Assembly: GCF_901875635.1 (NCBI RefSeq)
Contig: NZ_CABFMN010000084.1
Span: 124,001-188,000 of the forward strand
Reading direction: 5' to 3'
Length of the DNA: 64,000 nt
Source: Xylophilus ampelinus
GTDB taxonomy: Bacteria > Pseudomonadota > Gammaproteobacteria > Burkholderiales > Burkholderiaceae_C
Shown here: one piece after another, positions 7,967-16,383 of the stretch
Layout: each line of letters starts with the position of its first letter
How positions within the stretch are numbered: position 1 is the stretch's first letter
Position numbers and translations under genes: made by a program
Notes under the pieces: model-generated
Databases searched by the model: none
What the model saw: the letters and a program-made list of their open reading frames with translations, nothing else
What the model was told of the DNA's origin: nothing

Positions 7967-10084
7967 CTACTTCGGCCTGACGGCATCCGCCGTCCCCTGA
8001 ATGAACGCCTTGATCGACTCGATGTCCTCCATCGACAACTTCCCCGTGAAGTCCGGCATCCCCCGCGCCATCGCCGGCCCCTTGAGCACGAACTTGTCCA
8101 GGTTCTCGATGAAGGCCGAGTTCATGTAGCCCAGGTTCGGGATGTTCCCGCCCCGGTCCACGCCCGGCACGCCATGGCAGAACACGCAATTGGCCACGTA
8201 CAGGCCGGTGCCCTTCTCCACCTTGGCCGGGTCGTACTTCACGCCCTGCACCAGCTTGTCCATGCGGTACTGGACGAAGTCGGGCATCTTGGCCGTGCCG
8301 CCCACGGCGAAGGTGTAGACGGTGCCAGGGCCCTGGCGCTCGGTAGCGCGCTGCGCGAGGCCGTAGACACCGCCCCAGCCCACTGCCACCGACACGTACT
8401 GCTTGCCGTCCACCATGTAGGTCGCGGGCGCCGCGACCACGCCGGTGCCGGTGGGCGTCTCCCACAGCTTCTCGCCGCTCTTCGCGTTGTAGGCCACCAT
8501 GCGCCCGTCGGCCGTGCCCTGGAAGACCAGGTTGCCCGCGGTGGTCAAGGTGCCGCCGTTCCACGGCGAGACGTGCTCCACGCCCCAGGCCTCCTTCTGC
8601 GCGACCGGGTCCCAGGCCACGAGGCGGCCCATGGGCTTGCTCTTGGGCGGCTCGGCGTTGACGAACTTGGCGGTATTCCAGCCCATGTCCGAGTGCGGGC
8701 GCAGCGGCGCGCTCTCGTTGAACTTCCAGTCCTTGTCGTCCATCAGGTTCAGCGGCACATGCTGCGCGGGCAGGTAGACCAGCCCGGTCTGTGGATTGAA
8801 GGACATGGGATGCCAGTTGTGCGCGCCGAAGGGCCCGGGAATCGAATCGCCCGGCTTGGTGCCGTCGCGCGCCGCCGCGATCTCGATTGGCCGGCCCTTG
8901 CTGTCGTAGCCGCTCGCCCAATTGACCTCGACGAAATTCTTGGCCGAGATGAACTGGCCGTTGGTGCGGTCGATGACGAAGAAGAAGCCGTTCTTCGGTG
9001 CGTGCAGGATCACCTTGCGCGCCTTGCCGCCGATCTTCATGTCGGCCAGGATCATCGGCTGCGTCGAGGTGTAGTCCCAGTTGTCGCCCGGCGTCTCCTG
9101 GTAATGCCACTTGTACTTGCCCGTGTCGGGGTCGAGCGCGACGATCGACGCCAGGTACAGGTTGTCGCCGCCCTTGGGGCTGCGCTTGCGGTGTGACCAG
9201 GGCGAGCCGTTGCCGGTGCCGATGTACATGGTGTTGAGTTCGGGGTCGAAGGCCATGGTGTCCCACACCGTGCCGCCGCCACCGGCCTGCCACCACTTGC
9301 CGTCGGGGTCCCAGGTCTTGGCGGCCTTTTCCATCGAGGCATCCTCGAAGGGCTTCGACGGATCGCCCGGCACGGTGAACCAGCGCCACTTCTGCTCCCC
9401 CGTGGCCGCGTCGTATGCCGTGATGTAGCCGCGCACGCCGTACTCCGCACCGCCGTTGCCGATGATGACCTTGCCCTTGAACACGCGCGGTGCACCCGTG
9501 ATGGTGTAGCTGCCGGTCTGGCCTTCGATGGTGTTCTTCTCCCAGACCTTCTGGCCGGTCGCAGCGTCGAGCGCGATCAGGCGTCCGTCGTAGACGCCCA
9601 CGTACACCTTGCCCTGCCACAGCGCCACGCCGCGGTTGACGACGTCGCAGCAGCCGCGAAAGCCCTTGGACTTGTCCACCTGCGGGTCGAAGGTCCAGAT
9701 CTTTTGTCCGGTGCGCGCGTCGATCGCGTGAACCACGCTCCACGAGGCGGTGACGTACATCACGCCGTCTACCACCAGCGGCGTGGCCTCCACGCCGCGC
9801 GTCGATTCGAGGTTGTACGACCAGACCAGGCCGAGCTGCTTCACGTTGCCGTTGTCGATCTGGTTCAGGCGGCTGTAGCGCGTCTCGGCATAGTCCAGGC
9901 CGACGCTGGGCCAGTCCGGCGTCTTCGCGGCGTTGTTGCGGATGAAGTTGCCGTCGACCTTCTTCACGGCGGCCGCCGCGCGGGCGGCGGCGTCGCCCTG
10001 GGCATGTGCATCGAATGCGCTGCCGCCCACCCCGAGGACCATCCCCGCGCCGACCGCGAGGCCTGCGAGCCATTGAGCTTTCAT
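7967..10084 (-). CDS. Type II quinohemoprotein alcohol dehydrogenase (PQQ, heme c)
   Basis: 705 residues. The start at 10084 has AGGAGA 8 bases upstream. A signal peptide ends at AHAQGD, so the enzyme is periplasmic. Residues about 40-580 form the eight-bladed PQQ propeller with W-motif repeats (DAxTGxxxW). The vicinal Cys145-Cys146 disulfide (GFRGCCDVVNRG) lies above PQQ. A C-terminal cytochrome c domain carries Cys633-Val-Phe-Cys636-His637. This is the layout of soluble type II quinohemoprotein ADH, which oxidises primary alcohols or aldehydes and passes electrons to a blue-copper protein or cytochrome. It is divergent from an AcoR-like regulator across 137 bases that contain a perfect operator-like palindrome. 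Confidence 0.92.
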   Translation of the reverse strand: MKAQWLAGLAVGAGMVLGVGGSAFDAHAQGDAAARAAAAVKKVDGNFIRNNAAKTPDWPSVGLDYAETRYSRLNQIDNGNVKQLGLVWSYNLESTRGVEATPLVVDGVMYVTASWSVVHAIDARTGQKIWTFDPQVDKSKGFRGCCDVVNRGVALWQGKVYVGVYDGRLIALDAATGQKVWEKNTIEGQTGSYTITGAPRVFKGKVIIGNGGAEYGVRGYITAYDAATGEQKWRWFTVPGDPSKPFEDASMEKAAKTWDPDGKWWQAGGGGTVWDTMAFDPELNTMYIGTGNGSPWSHRKRSPKGGDNLYLASIVALDPDTGKYKWHYQETPGDNWDYTSTQPMILADMKIGGKARKVILHAPKNGFFFVIDRTNGQFISAKNFVEVNWASGYDSKGRPIEIAAARDGTKPGDSIPGPFGAHNWHPMSFNPQTGLVYLPAQHVPLNLMDDKDWKFNESAPLRPHSDMGWNTAKFVNAEPPKSKPMGRLVAWDPVAQKEAWGVEHVSPWNGGTLTTAGNLVFQGTADGRMVAYNAKSGEKLWETPTGTGVVAAPATYMVDGKQYVSVAVGWGGVYGLAQRATERQGPGTVYTFAVGGTAKMPDFVQYRMDKLVQGVKYDPAKVEKGTGLYVANCVFCHGVPGVDRGGNIPNLGYMNSAFIENLDKFVLKGPAMARGMPDFTGKLSMEDIESIKAFIQGTADAVRPK

Positions 10085-10166
10085 CGCGATGTCTCCTGTC
10101 GTTGTGGCCCGAAGGATCGGCCGTAGGGCGCCGCCGATCACCCTCGGGATTTCCCCAGTGGGGGCC

Positions 10167-10183
10167 TGTTCCATTGCGGAACA
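10167..10183. promoter_or_regulatory. Operator-like palindrome TGTTCC-N5-GGAACA
   Basis: A perfect 6-5-6 inverted repeat lies 83 bases upstream of the ADH start and 39 bases upstream of the regulator start. Two-fold symmetry suits the Fis-type HTH of the adjacent AcoR-like protein. No -24/-12 (GG/GC) element was seen near it. Confidence 0.6.
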
Positions 10184-10221
10184 CATTCGGCGCTCCCCTG
10201 CCGGCGCCCGGAGCCCCTTCG

Positions 10222-11460
10222 ATGACCCACGCCCTGCGCAGCGGCGCCCACGCGCCGCGTCAACTGTTCAGCACCACGCCGGCCCAGCGGGTGGCGATGG
10301 CGCGCCAGCAGTTCTTCGAGGAGGGCCTACGCCCCTCGGGCCTCGTGGGCGAAGCGGTGATCCAGTCGTGGATGCGCTGCCGCCGCGCGCATGCCGACAC
10401 ACGGCAGCCCGTGGCCTTCGACGCCGTCACGCCCAGCCGCCTGCATTCGGCGCTGAGCCGCAACCGCGAATTGCTGGCCGCAGCACAGCCCGACCTGCAG
10501 GCCATGGAAGCCGCCCTGGGCGGCACCGACTGCCGGGTGCTGCTGACCGACAGCGAGGGCGTGATGCTGCACGTGACGCACCACCCCATGGCACCGCGGC
10601 AACCCGTGCTGCACCGCACGGCGCGCGTGGGCGTGAACATCGCCGAACACGTGGTGGGCACCACCGCGCCGGGCATCGTCGCCAGCACCGGGCAGGCCTG
10701 CACCGTGAGCGGCGCGGAGCACTACTTCGACCTGCTGCGCGAGGTGCACTGCGCCGCTGCGCCGATCCGCGACGTGCACGGCCGCCTCGCTGGTGTGCTG
10801 GACCTGTCGGTGGAAGGCCAGCGCTTCGGCTTCGATGCGGGCTCGATGGTGGGCCTGTACGCCACCATGATCGAGAACCGACTGCTGCAGGCCCAATCCG
10901 GCACGCACCTCGTCCTGCGATTCCAGGCCAGTCCGGCGCTGCTGGGCACGCCGCTGGAGGCACTGGCCGGCATCGCGGCCGACGGCACGGTGGCCTGGCT
11001 CAACGATGCCGGTGCGCGCCTGATCGGCCGGCTGCCCGCAGAGGCGGGCGACCGCCGTGTGGACGAACTGCTCGGCTATGACCTGCCCAGCCTGCTGCGC
11101 CTGGGCCGCCGCGAGGCCGCACAACCGATGCGTCTGGCCAGTGGGCTGGGGGTGTGGATGCAGGCGCGGCTGCACGCGGCCGACGGCATCGACTTCCAGC
11201 ACGCGGCGGCGGTGACACCGACGGCCGTGGCCGGCCGCTGGGCGCCAGCGCACGACACGGTCTTCCCATTGACGGGCAAGGCGCCGGCGGCGGTCGACGC
11301 CAGCCCACCCCCTGCACCGGGCGCGCCAGTCCAGACCCTGCGACAGCAGGAACGACTGCTCGTGCAGCACGCGCTCGCCGCACACCACGGCAATGTCTCG
11401 AGCGCCGCTCGCGCGCTCGGCGTGTCACGCGGCACGCTCTATCGCCGGCTGCGGGCCTGA
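10222..11460 (+). CDS. AcoR-like GAF-PAS-Fis regulator without AAA+ domain
   Basis: 412 residues. The N-terminal region (QSWMRCRR, then about residues 70-220) is the AcoR-type GAF sensor with the VGTTAPG segment. Residues about 235-300 look like a PAS domain (ALAGIAADGTVAWLNDAGARLIG). The C-terminus is a Fis-type helix-turn-helix (ALAAHHGNVSSAARALGVSRGTLYRRL). The sigma-54-interacting ATPase with Walker A and GAFTGA that normally lies between PAS and HTH is absent; a Pro/Ala-rich linker takes its place. It is therefore unlikely to act on sigma-54 polymerase and probably regulates a sigma-70 promoter. It probably controls the divergent quinohemoprotein ADH. Confidence 0.82.
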   Translation: MTHALRSGAHAPRQLFSTTPAQRVAMARQQFFEEGLRPSGLVGEAVIQSWMRCRRAHADTRQPVAFDAVTPSRLHSALSRNRELLAAAQPDLQAMEAALGGTDCRVLLTDSEGVMLHVTHHPMAPRQPVLHRTARVGVNIAEHVVGTTAPGIVASTGQACTVSGAEHYFDLLREVHCAAAPIRDVHGRLAGVLDLSVEGQRFGFDAGSMVGLYATMIENRLLQAQSGTHLVLRFQASPALLGTPLEALAGIAADGTVAWLNDAGARLIGRLPAEAGDRRVDELLGYDLPSLLRLGRREAAQPMRLASGLGVWMQARLHAADGIDFQHAAAVTPTAVAGRWAPAHDTVFPLTGKAPAAVDASPPPAPGAPVQTLRQQERLLVQHALAAHHGNVSSAARALGVSRGTLYRRLRA

Positions 11461-11570
11461 CGACGCCCGAGCGCCCCGGGACCCGATTTGCGGGAGCCGG
11501 ACTCGCGCCGCACGCTCTCGACGAGAATAGCGGCCGAATTGAGCCGCCCAAGCGGCCGGAAAGGGAGTTG

Positions 11571-12338
11571 ATGCTGAGAGCCGCGCTTCTGACGGCGGAT
11601 CCGGCGCTGTGGTCGACCGTGTCCGCCACTGTCGTGCCGCGCCCCGGGTGCCTGATCGATCTGCGCTTGCTGCGCGACGTGCTGCCCAGGCGAGGCGCCG
11701 CGCTGGAGTGCGATCTCCTGGTGGTCGATCTTCGGCATCCCGATTACGACTGGGTATGGGCGCTGCGCGCGCCTGCAAGCCTTCCGACCCTCGTGATCGT
11801 TCCGCCGAGCACTGCTTCCTCGTCGAAGATGCGGCTGCCGATGGCCTCGCGGCGAGACCTGACCTTCATGGACGCCGCGGCGCCATCCCTGCTGCCCAAG
11901 GTCCGGCGCTTCATCAGGCTGCATTCCGCCCCGCCGCAGTGGCGTGCGCATTTCGGCAACTACATACTGCGCACGCCGGAGCGGACTGTCGAGATCGCCG
12001 GACAGGGCGCCCTGCGCCTATCCGAGCACAAGTTCCGCTTCATCCTCGGGCTCTTCCTGCACCGTCGCGTTCGTCTTCACTGGTCACTCCTGCACCGGCT
12101 CGCGTGGGGAGAGGAAGGCGAGCTGCGTCCTGCGGCCGTCGGCGCGCACGCGGCATGGGCGCGCGAGGTGCTGGAGATCGACGGCCGGCACGGCTACGAC
12201 CTCGTTTCCGGTGAGGCGCACCACGAGCTGCGACGCCGCAGCAACATTGTCCGCTCCGACAGTGCGAAACCGCCGCCAAGTCCTCCGGCGCCACGGCGCG
12301 ACAGCGACTTCGCCGACAGCGAGCCAGGCGTGCTTTGA
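11571..12338 (+). CDS. Degenerate response-regulator-like winged-helix protein
   Basis: 255 residues. The ATG at 11571 follows AAGGGAG at good spacing. The first 120 residues have the strand/helix rhythm of a receiver (LRAALLTADP, CDLLVVDLRHPD), but the acidic pair after strand 1 is missing, so phosphorylation is doubtful. Residues about 125-220 resemble an OmpR-type winged helix (FGNYILRTPERTVEIAG...RLSEHKFRFILGLFLHR) and end with a wing-like GYDLV. The last 40 residues are charged and proline-rich. There is no partner kinase. It lies between the AcoR-like gene and the E1 genes on the same strand. Function unknown; a regulator is the best guess. Confidence 0.55.
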   Translation: MLRAALLTADPALWSTVSATVVPRPGCLIDLRLLRDVLPRRGAALECDLLVVDLRHPDYDWVWALRAPASLPTLVIVPPSTASSSKMRLPMASRRDLTFMDAAAPSLLPKVRRFIRLHSAPPQWRAHFGNYILRTPERTVEIAGQGALRLSEHKFRFILGLFLHRRVRLHWSLLHRLAWGEEGELRPAAVGAHAAWAREVLEIDGRHGYDLVSGEAHHELRRRSNIVRSDSAKPPPSPPAPRRDSDFADSEPGVL

Positions 12339-12376
12339 GGGTCGGTGGCGAGGGTTAGCCCCCTCGCCCCGAATTA

Positions 12377-12393
12377 GTCACGTTCGTTACGAT
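12377..12393. promoter_or_regulatory. Candidate MarR operator upstream of the E1 genes
   Basis: GTCACGTTCGTTACGAT lies 40 bases upstream of the E1 alpha start. It matches 14448-14464 (GTCACGTTTGTGACGAA) in front of the MarR gene at 14 of 17 positions. The shared motif and position suggest one regulator for both units. Confidence 0.55.
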
Positions 12394-12432
12394 TTTGGCT
12401 GCAACGCACGCTGCATGTGCGCTGGAGACAAG

Positions 12433-13452
12433 ATGCATTCCGCGCTTTCCGGGCTCGAGGCCCTGGATCTTTACCGCACCATGGTGCGCATCCGCGCCTT
12501 CGAGAACGCCGCCGAGGCGGCCAGCCAGGGCGGCGTCAGCGCCTATGGCCAGCAGGCGGCCGGCACCGCCAAGGTGCGCGGGCCGCTGCACCTGTCGACG
12601 GGCCAGGAGGCCGTGCCCGCCGGCGTGTGCGCCCATCTTCATGCGGACGACTACCTCACGTCGACCCATCGCGGCCACGGCCACACGCTGGCCAAGGGCG
12701 CCGACCTTGGCCGCATGATGGCCGAGCTGTTCGGCAAGGCCACGGGCTTCAACGGCGGCAAGGGCGGCTCGATGCACATCGCCGATTTCTCCGTCGGCAT
12801 GCTGGGCGCGAACGGCGTCGTGGCCGCGGGCCTGCCGATCGCCGTCGGCGCTGCACACGCACAGAAGATCCAGAAGCGCAGCGCCATCACCGCCTGCTTC
12901 TTCGGCGACGGCGCCATCAACCGCGGGCCTTTCCTGGAGTCGCTGAACTGGGCGCGCGTGTATGCACTGCCGGTGCTTTTCGTGTGCGAGGACAACCGCT
13001 GGAGCGCCACCACCGCGAGCGGCCCGATGACGGCGGGCGATGGCGCTTCCGCGCGCGCCGAGTCGCTGGACATTCCGGCCACGCAGGTCGACGGCAACGA
13101 CGTCTTTGCCGTGCACGAAGCCGCGCGACGCCTGGTCGCCGAGGTGCGCGCCGGCCGGGGCCCGCGCCTGCTGCATGCGCTCACCTACCGCGTGAAGGGC
13201 CATGTGTCGGTCGACCCCGCGGCCTACCGCGACCCGGCCGAGCTGCAGGCCGCGCTGCAGACCGACCCGATCGCACGGGCGCGCAACCGCCTGCTGGCCG
13301 GCGGTGTCGACGCAGCGGCGCTGGCCGCGGTCGAGAACGACGCCCACGCCGAGGTCGAGGCCGCGCTCGCCGCTGCCGACGCGGCTGCGTGGCCCGAGGC
13401 CGCCGCCGCCTTCACCGACGTGCAGACCCTCGGCGAAGGGCAATGGCAATGA
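12433..13452 (+). CDS. 2-oxoacid (acetoin-type) dehydrogenase E1 alpha subunit
   Basis: 339 residues from the Met at 12433, which has GGAGA just upstream; an in-frame Met at 12415 lacks a ribosome binding site. It is a thiamine-diphosphate enzyme: GDGAINRGPFLESLNWA ends in the EDN of the GDG-x(~26)-N cofactor motif. HLSTGQEAVPAGV and STHRGHGHTLAKG are typical of the AcoA/PdhA family. With the beta subunit it would decarboxylate a 2-oxo acid or cleave acetoin and pass the acyl group to a lipoyl E2. No E2 or E3 gene is adjacent, so it must borrow these or act in another reaction. The stop overlaps the next start (ATGA). Confidence 0.9.
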   Translation: MHSALSGLEALDLYRTMVRIRAFENAAEAASQGGVSAYGQQAAGTAKVRGPLHLSTGQEAVPAGVCAHLHADDYLTSTHRGHGHTLAKGADLGRMMAELFGKATGFNGGKGGSMHIADFSVGMLGANGVVAAGLPIAVGAAHAQKIQKRSAITACFFGDGAINRGPFLESLNWARVYALPVLFVCEDNRWSATTASGPMTAGDGASARAESLDIPATQVDGNDVFAVHEAARRLVAEVRAGRGPRLLHALTYRVKGHVSVDPAAYRDPAELQAALQTDPIARARNRLLAGGVDAAALAAVENDAHAEVEAALAAADAAAWPEAAAAFTDVQTLGEGQWQ

Positions 13453-14414
13453 GCGCAGTGAAAGAACTCAGCTACGCCGACGCCGCTGTGCGCGCCGTCG
13501 CCCACGAGATGGACGCCGATCCGCGCGTGGTCGTGCTCGGCGAGGACGTCGGCCGCGGCGGCATCTTCGGCCAGTACAAGGGGCTGCAGCCGCGCTTCGG
13601 CAGCGACCGCATCATCGACACGCCGATCAGCGAGGCGGCCATCATGGGCGCTGGCGTCGGCATGGCGCTCGCCGGCCTGAAGCCGGTGGTCGAGATGCGC
13701 GTGGTCGACTTCGCGCTGTGCGGCATGGACGAGCTGGTCAACCAGGCCGCGAAGAACCGCTTCATGTTCGGCGGCCAGGGCCGCGTGCCGCTGGTGGCGC
13801 GCATGCCCGGCGGCATCTGGGACGCCTCGGCCGCGCAGCATTCGCAGTCGCTCGAGGCCTGGTTCGCCCACCTGCCGGGCGTGGTGGTGGTGTGCCCTTC
13901 GACGCCGCAGGACAACTTCAGCCTGCTGCGCGCGGCCATCGCCTGCGAGGACCCGGTGGTCTACATCGAGCACAAGGCGCTGTGGGGCACGGCAGGGCCG
14001 GTGGACGAATCGCTGGCCGTGCCGCTGGGCCGCGCGGCGCGGCTGCGCACCGGCGATGCGCTCACGATGGTCAGCTGGAGCCGGCAGGTGCAGGTGTGCG
14101 CCGCCGCCTGCGAGACGCTGGCGGCCGAAGGCATCGCGGTCGAGCTGATCGACCTGCGCACGCTGTGGCCCTGGGACCGCGAGGCCGTGCTCGACAGCTG
14201 TGGCCGCACCGGCCGGCTGCTGGTGGTGCACGAGGCGGTGCAGGCGGCAGGCTTCGGCGCCGAAGTCGCGGCCACCGCGGCCGAAGCCACGGGCTGCCGC
14301 ATCGCGCGCCTCGGTGCGCCGCGCATTCCGGTGGGCTACGCGCCGGTGCTGGAAGCGCAATCGCGCGTCACGGCCGAGGCGATCGCCAAGGCCGCCCGGC
14401 GCCTGGCAGGCTGA
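13449..14414 (+). CDS. 2-oxoacid (acetoin-type) dehydrogenase E1 beta subunit
   Basis: 321 residues from the ATG at 13449, which overlaps the alpha stop as ATGA and has GAAGGG 8 bases upstream; the ATG at 13443 is too close to that site. It is a transketolase-like pyrimidine-binding domain (VLGEDVGRGGIFGQYKGL, IDTPISEAAIMGAGVGMA) followed by the transketolase C-terminal domain (ELIDLRTLWPWD, VHEAVQAAGFGAE), as in AcoB/PdhB. It pairs with the alpha subunit in a heterotetramer. No lipoyl E2 follows; the next gene is a MarR regulator. Confidence 0.9.
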   Translation: MSAVKELSYADAAVRAVAHEMDADPRVVVLGEDVGRGGIFGQYKGLQPRFGSDRIIDTPISEAAIMGAGVGMALAGLKPVVEMRVVDFALCGMDELVNQAAKNRFMFGGQGRVPLVARMPGGIWDASAAQHSQSLEAWFAHLPGVVVVCPSTPQDNFSLLRAAIACEDPVVYIEHKALWGTAGPVDESLAVPLGRAARLRTGDALTMVSWSRQVQVCAAACETLAAEGIAVELIDLRTLWPWDREAVLDSCGRTGRLLVVHEAVQAAGFGAEVAATAAEATGCRIARLGAPRIPVGYAPVLEAQSRVTAEAIAKAARRLAG

Positions 14415-14447
14415 ACGCAGCACGCGGACGCGCCCGATCGGCGGATC

Positions 14448-14464
14448 GTCACGTTTGTGACGAA
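14448..14464. promoter_or_regulatory. Candidate autoregulatory MarR operator
   Basis: CGTCAC-GTTT-GTGACG (14447-14462) is a perfect inverted repeat about 95 bases upstream of the MarR start. A near copy lies upstream of the E1 genes at 12377. Confidence 0.55.
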
Positions 14465-14557
14465 TTTCGCGCCAGCGCCCGGCTGGCGGGCGCTGGCGGC
14501 CGATTGCACTTTGGCGATTTCGCTTCCCTTTGGCCAGCGGCATGCCCACAATGGCGC

Positions 14558-14992
14558 ATGGACCCGCTCTACTTCAAGCTCGCACGTGTGGTCAACCTGA
14601 CGGCCCGTCCGTTCCAGGAATCGATCGGTCGAAAGCACCAGCTGACGCTCAACGAATGGCGCGTGCTGTCGCTGCTCGGCACCGAACCGGGCCTCACGGC
14701 GACGCAGATCGCCGAACTCACGGGCATGGACAAGATGAGCGCGAGCCGCGCGATCGCGGGCCTCTCGCGCCGGCGCCGGCTGCAGCGCCACGACGACCCG
14801 GCCGACCAGCGCCGCAGCCGCCTCTACCTCACCAGCGCGGGCAAGACGCTGTGCAATACCGTCGGCGCGCTGGCGCAGGCGCGCGAGGCGGCGCTCTTCG
14901 CCAAGGTCAAGCCGGCCGACCTGAGCCGGCTCGACGGCATCCTCGACACCCTGCTGGCCAGCGTGGCGGCCGACGGGCAGGCCGAGGCTTGA
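14558..14992 (+). CDS. MarR-family transcriptional regulator
   Basis: 144 residues, a normal MarR size. Helix-turn-helix with LNEWRVLSLLGTEPGLTATQIAELTGMDKMSASRAI, followed by the basic wing (RRRRLQRHDDPADQRRSRLYLT). It lies 143 bases after the E1 beta gene and its own upstream palindrome resembles one in the E1 promoter, so it probably controls the E1 operon and itself. The ligand is unknown. Confidence 0.85.
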   Translation: MDPLYFKLARVVNLTARPFQESIGRKHQLTLNEWRVLSLLGTEPGLTATQIAELTGMDKMSASRAIAGLSRRRRLQRHDDPADQRRSRLYLTSAGKTLCNTVGALAQAREAALFAKVKPADLSRLDGILDTLLASVAADGQAEA

Positions 14993-15012
14993 TTTCGAGT
15001 TGCGATCCAAAC

Positions 15013-15096
15013 CCGTTCGGGCTGAGCCCGTCGAAGCCATGCGCGGCGCTTCGACCCTTCGACAGGCTCAGGACAGGCCGAGCTCAGCGTGAACGG
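15013..15096. repeat. Dispersed inverted repeat (GTTCGGGCTGAGCC / TTCGACAGGCTC type)
   Basis: CCGTTCGGGCTGAGCCCGTC leads into GAAGC; its inverted relative GCTTCGACCCTTCGACAGGC, then TCAGGACAGGCC and GTGAACGG, follows after a short loop. It lies in the gap between the convergent MarR and aldo/keto reductase genes, so it may end transcripts in both directions. Sequences of this type are widely dispersed in Burkholderiales and Pseudomonas genomes. Confidence 0.7.
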
Positions 15097-15130
15097 ATCC
15101 ATGTTTGAACGCGATCCGGTATGAATGCGC

Positions 15131-16186
15131 TCAGCGCCCCGGCGCGCCCGCGGCGATCTGCGCACGCCGCGCATCGCCCTGGCGCGACAGCATCCAGCCG
15201 GGGTATTCGGGCGGCAGTGCGCTCACGGCATCGAGCGTCTTGAGTTCATCGGCGCTCAGGCGCACCTGGGTGGCGGCGATGTTGTCGTCGAGCTGGTCGA
15301 CACGCTTGGCGCCGACGATCACCGACGTGACCACCGGCTGGTGCAGCAGCCAGGCCAGTGCGATCTGCGCCACCGACACGCCCTTGGCCTCGGCAATGCC
15401 GCGCATGGCGTCGACGCAGTCCCAGGCGCGGTCCTTGTCCACCGGCGGGAAGTCGAAGGCGGTACGGCGGCTGCCGGCTTCGGCCTGCTGCGCGCGGCCG
15501 TACTTGCCGCTGAGCAGGCCGCCCGCCAGCGGACTCCACACCATCAGACCCACGCCTTCGCTCTGCATCATCGGCACCAGCTCGCGCTCCAGGTCGCGGC
15601 CGGCGATCGTGTAGTAGGCCTGCAGCGACTGGAAGCGCGCGAGGCCCAGGCGCTGCGAGCTGCCCAGTGCCTTCGCGATCTGCCAGGCCGCCCAATTCGA
15701 CACGCCGATGTAGCGCACGTGGCCGTGGCGCACCAGCGTGTCGAGCGCCTCCAGCGTCTCCTCGATCGGCGTGGCGGGATCGAAGCCGTGCACCTGGTAG
15801 AGGTCGATGTGGTCGAGCTGCAGGCGCTTCAGGCTGGCCTTGCAGGCCTCCATGACGTGGTAACGCGAGAGGCCACGCGAGTTGGTGCCCTTGGTGCCCG
15901 TCTCGCCCAGCACCTTGGTGGCGACAACGACGTTCTCGCGCGGCACCTTCAGGTTCTTCAGCGCCTGGCCGGTGATGAGCTCGGAATTGCCATCGGCGTA
16001 CACGTTGGCCGTGTCGATGAAGTTGATGCCGGCCTCCAGCGCGCGGCCGACCAGGCCGTCGGCCTCGGCCTGGTCGAGCCGGCCGATCTGGCCCCAGATG
16101 CCGGCGTCGCCGCCGCCGAAGGTCATGGTGCCGAGGCACAGCTCGGAAACGAAGAGGCCGGTGCGGCCCAGGGGGATGTAGCGCAT
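15131..16186 (-). CDS. Aldo/keto reductase
   Basis: 351 residues; AAGGAG 9 bases upstream fixes the start. It is an NADPH-dependent TIM-barrel enzyme. The catalytic tetrad is visible as Asp and Tyr in FIDTANVYADGNSE, Lys in VVATKV and His in LYQVHGFD. The NADP-binding segments IVGAKR and VSNWAAWQ are present. Similar to YajO/YghZ-type reductases; the substrate (an aldehyde or ketone) is unknown. A perfect palindrome about 95-115 bases upstream may be its operator. Confidence 0.9.
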   Translation of the reverse strand: MRYIPLGRTGLFVSELCLGTMTFGGGDAGIWGQIGRLDQAEADGLVGRALEAGINFIDTANVYADGNSELITGQALKNLKVPRENVVVATKVLGETGTKGTNSRGLSRYHVMEACKASLKRLQLDHIDLYQVHGFDPATPIEETLEALDTLVRHGHVRYIGVSNWAAWQIAKALGSSQRLGLARFQSLQAYYTIAGRDLERELVPMMQSEGVGLMVWSPLAGGLLSGKYGRAQQAEAGSRRTAFDFPPVDKDRAWDCVDAMRGIAEAKGVSVAQIALAWLLHQPVVTSVIVGAKRVDQLDDNIAATQVRLSADELKTLDAVSALPPEYPGWMLSRQGDARRAQIAAGAPGR

Positions 16187-16281
16187 GCGATGAAGCTCCT
16201 TGCAGCCGCCGACAAGGACGACGACGGGCGTGCAGCGTGCACCAGCCGCGCATCCCGTGTCGCGCGCGCGGGTATCGCCGC

Positions 16282-16301
16282 AGCTGGAGTCGGCTCCAGC
16301 T
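16282..16301. promoter_or_regulatory. Palindrome AGCTGGAG-TCGG-CTCCAGCT
   Basis: Perfect 8-base arms with a 4-base spacer, in the 197-base gap upstream of the aldo/keto reductase start and downstream of the cupin gene. The GGAGTCGGCTCC core resembles operators of MerR-type regulators. No regulator gene is adjacent. Confidence 0.45.
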
Positions 16302-16383
16302 CCAGGCGGCGAGCGCGCGGTCGATGTCCGGGCCCGAGCGGCGCTGGCGGATCGGCGCCATCGGGCGCCAGGAGGCGCGGCGA

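Noticed and set aside
10085..10221. Sigma-54 promoter for the quinohemoprotein ADH
   Set aside because: No GG-N10-GC (-24/-12) element was found, and the adjacent regulator lacks the AAA+ domain needed for it.
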